Assembly (NCBI GenBank): GCA_903904495.1
Contig: CAIVCU010000262.1
Coordinates: 1-5,584, forward strand
Length of the DNA stretch: 5,584 nt
Direction of reading: 5' to 3'
Source: an uncultured Chlorobiaceae bacterium
GTDB lineage: Bacteria; Bacteroidota; Chlorobiia; Chlorobiales; Chlorobiaceae
In this document: positions 5,379 through 5,584 of the stretch, one piece after another
Numbering within the stretch: position 1 is the stretch's first letter
Layout of the letters: the number at the start of each line of letters is the position of its first letter
Program-made: the position numbers and the translations under genes
Notes under the pieces: generated by a model
Databases searched by the model: none
The model's input: only the letters and a program-made list of their open reading frames with translations
What the model was told of the DNA's origin: nothing

Positions 5379-5584
5379 ATGAAATCCCGGGAAATCAGAC
5401 AATCTTTTTTGGATTATTTTGCTCAAAAAGGTCACAATATTGTTCGTTCAGCACCGGTTATTCCGGCAGATGATCCAACCCTGCTTTTTACAAATGCAGG
5501 AATGAACCAGTTCAAGGACGTTTTTTTAGATAAAGGTACAAGGCCTTATGTGCGGGCTGCTGATACCCAGAAATGCATCAGGGC
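5379..5584 (+). CDS. alaS: Alanyl-tRNA synthetase, N-terminal 68 codons (partial, runs off right edge)
   Basis: The frame from the ATG at 5379 is open to the window end and starts MKSREIRQSFLDYFAQKGH. This is the conserved AlaRS N-terminus, compare E. coli AEIRQAFLDFFHSKGH. It continues with DDPTLLFTNAGMNQFKDVFL (31-50), a hallmark of the class II catalytic domain, and ADTQKCIR (61-68), the start of motif 2, whose arginine contacts ATP and the alanyl acceptor. The enzyme charges tRNA-Ala with alanine in the cytoplasm. The full protein is normally near 880 residues, so about nine tenths lie beyond the edge, including the editing and C-Ala domains. An in-frame ATG at 5367 would add four residues (MIIS). 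I prefer 5379 because the family start fits it; neither has a clear Shine-Dalgarno. Confidence 0.95.
   Translation, partial: MKSREIRQSFLDYFAQKGHNIVRSAPVIPADDPTLLFTNAGMNQFKDVFLDKGTRPYVRAADTQKCIR

Noticed and set aside
5178..5435. 85-codon minus-strand frame covering the alaS start and spacer
   Set aside because: It is antisense to the well-conserved AlaRS N-terminus and no ribosome site was found. The protein has no recognisable character.
1..5584. Mobile element, phage, CRISPR array or tRNA/rRNA gene
   Set aside because: No transposase or integrase frames, no regularly spaced repeats and no cloverleaf or rRNA signatures were seen. All long genes are housekeeping.

Overview
The window reads as a core-chromosome segment of a green sulfur bacterium (Chlorobiaceae, Chlorobium/Pelodictyon-like). 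The strongest pointer is a two-subunit 2-oxoacid:ferredoxin oxidoreductase with a fused gamma-alpha subunit. This is the KorAB type that green sulfur bacteria use as 2-oxoglutarate synthase in the reductive TCA cycle. The EF-P, AccA and AlaRS proteins also have a Chlorobium-like look from memory. The organism call is inference; no database search was possible.

Layout from left to right. Positions 1-88 (minus) hold the first 29 codons of efp (elongation factor P), running off the left edge. A 212-base divergent spacer separates it from a plus-strand HU gene (301-576). A strong intrinsic terminator (606-643) follows HU. Only 18 bases later comes accA (662-1669, plus), the acetyl-CoA carboxylase carboxyltransferase alpha subunit. 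accA converges on korB, and one symmetrical hairpin (1674-1703) can terminate transcription from both sides. korB (1722-2768) and korA (2771-4651) form a tight minus-strand operon transcribed korA then korB. Upstream of korA is a 209-base leader with a good promoter candidate and several inverted repeats. Beyond it is a small four-cysteine protein gene (4861-5118, minus), which I do not recognise. A 260-base divergent spacer rich in inverted repeats leads to the start of alaS (5379 to the right edge, plus).

Functionally, KorAB supplies 2-oxoglutarate from succinyl-CoA, CO2 and reduced ferredoxin, and AccA commits acetyl-CoA to fatty acid synthesis. EF-P and AlaRS are translation factors and HU is a nucleoid protein. 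All are housekeeping functions and nothing suggests a mobile element, phage, CRISPR array or defence island. The parts worth a second look are the unassigned cysteine-rich small protein beside a ferredoxin-dependent enzyme, the structured korA leader, the structured alaS upstream region, and the way accA is squeezed against the HU terminator. I did not find a clear new biological system.
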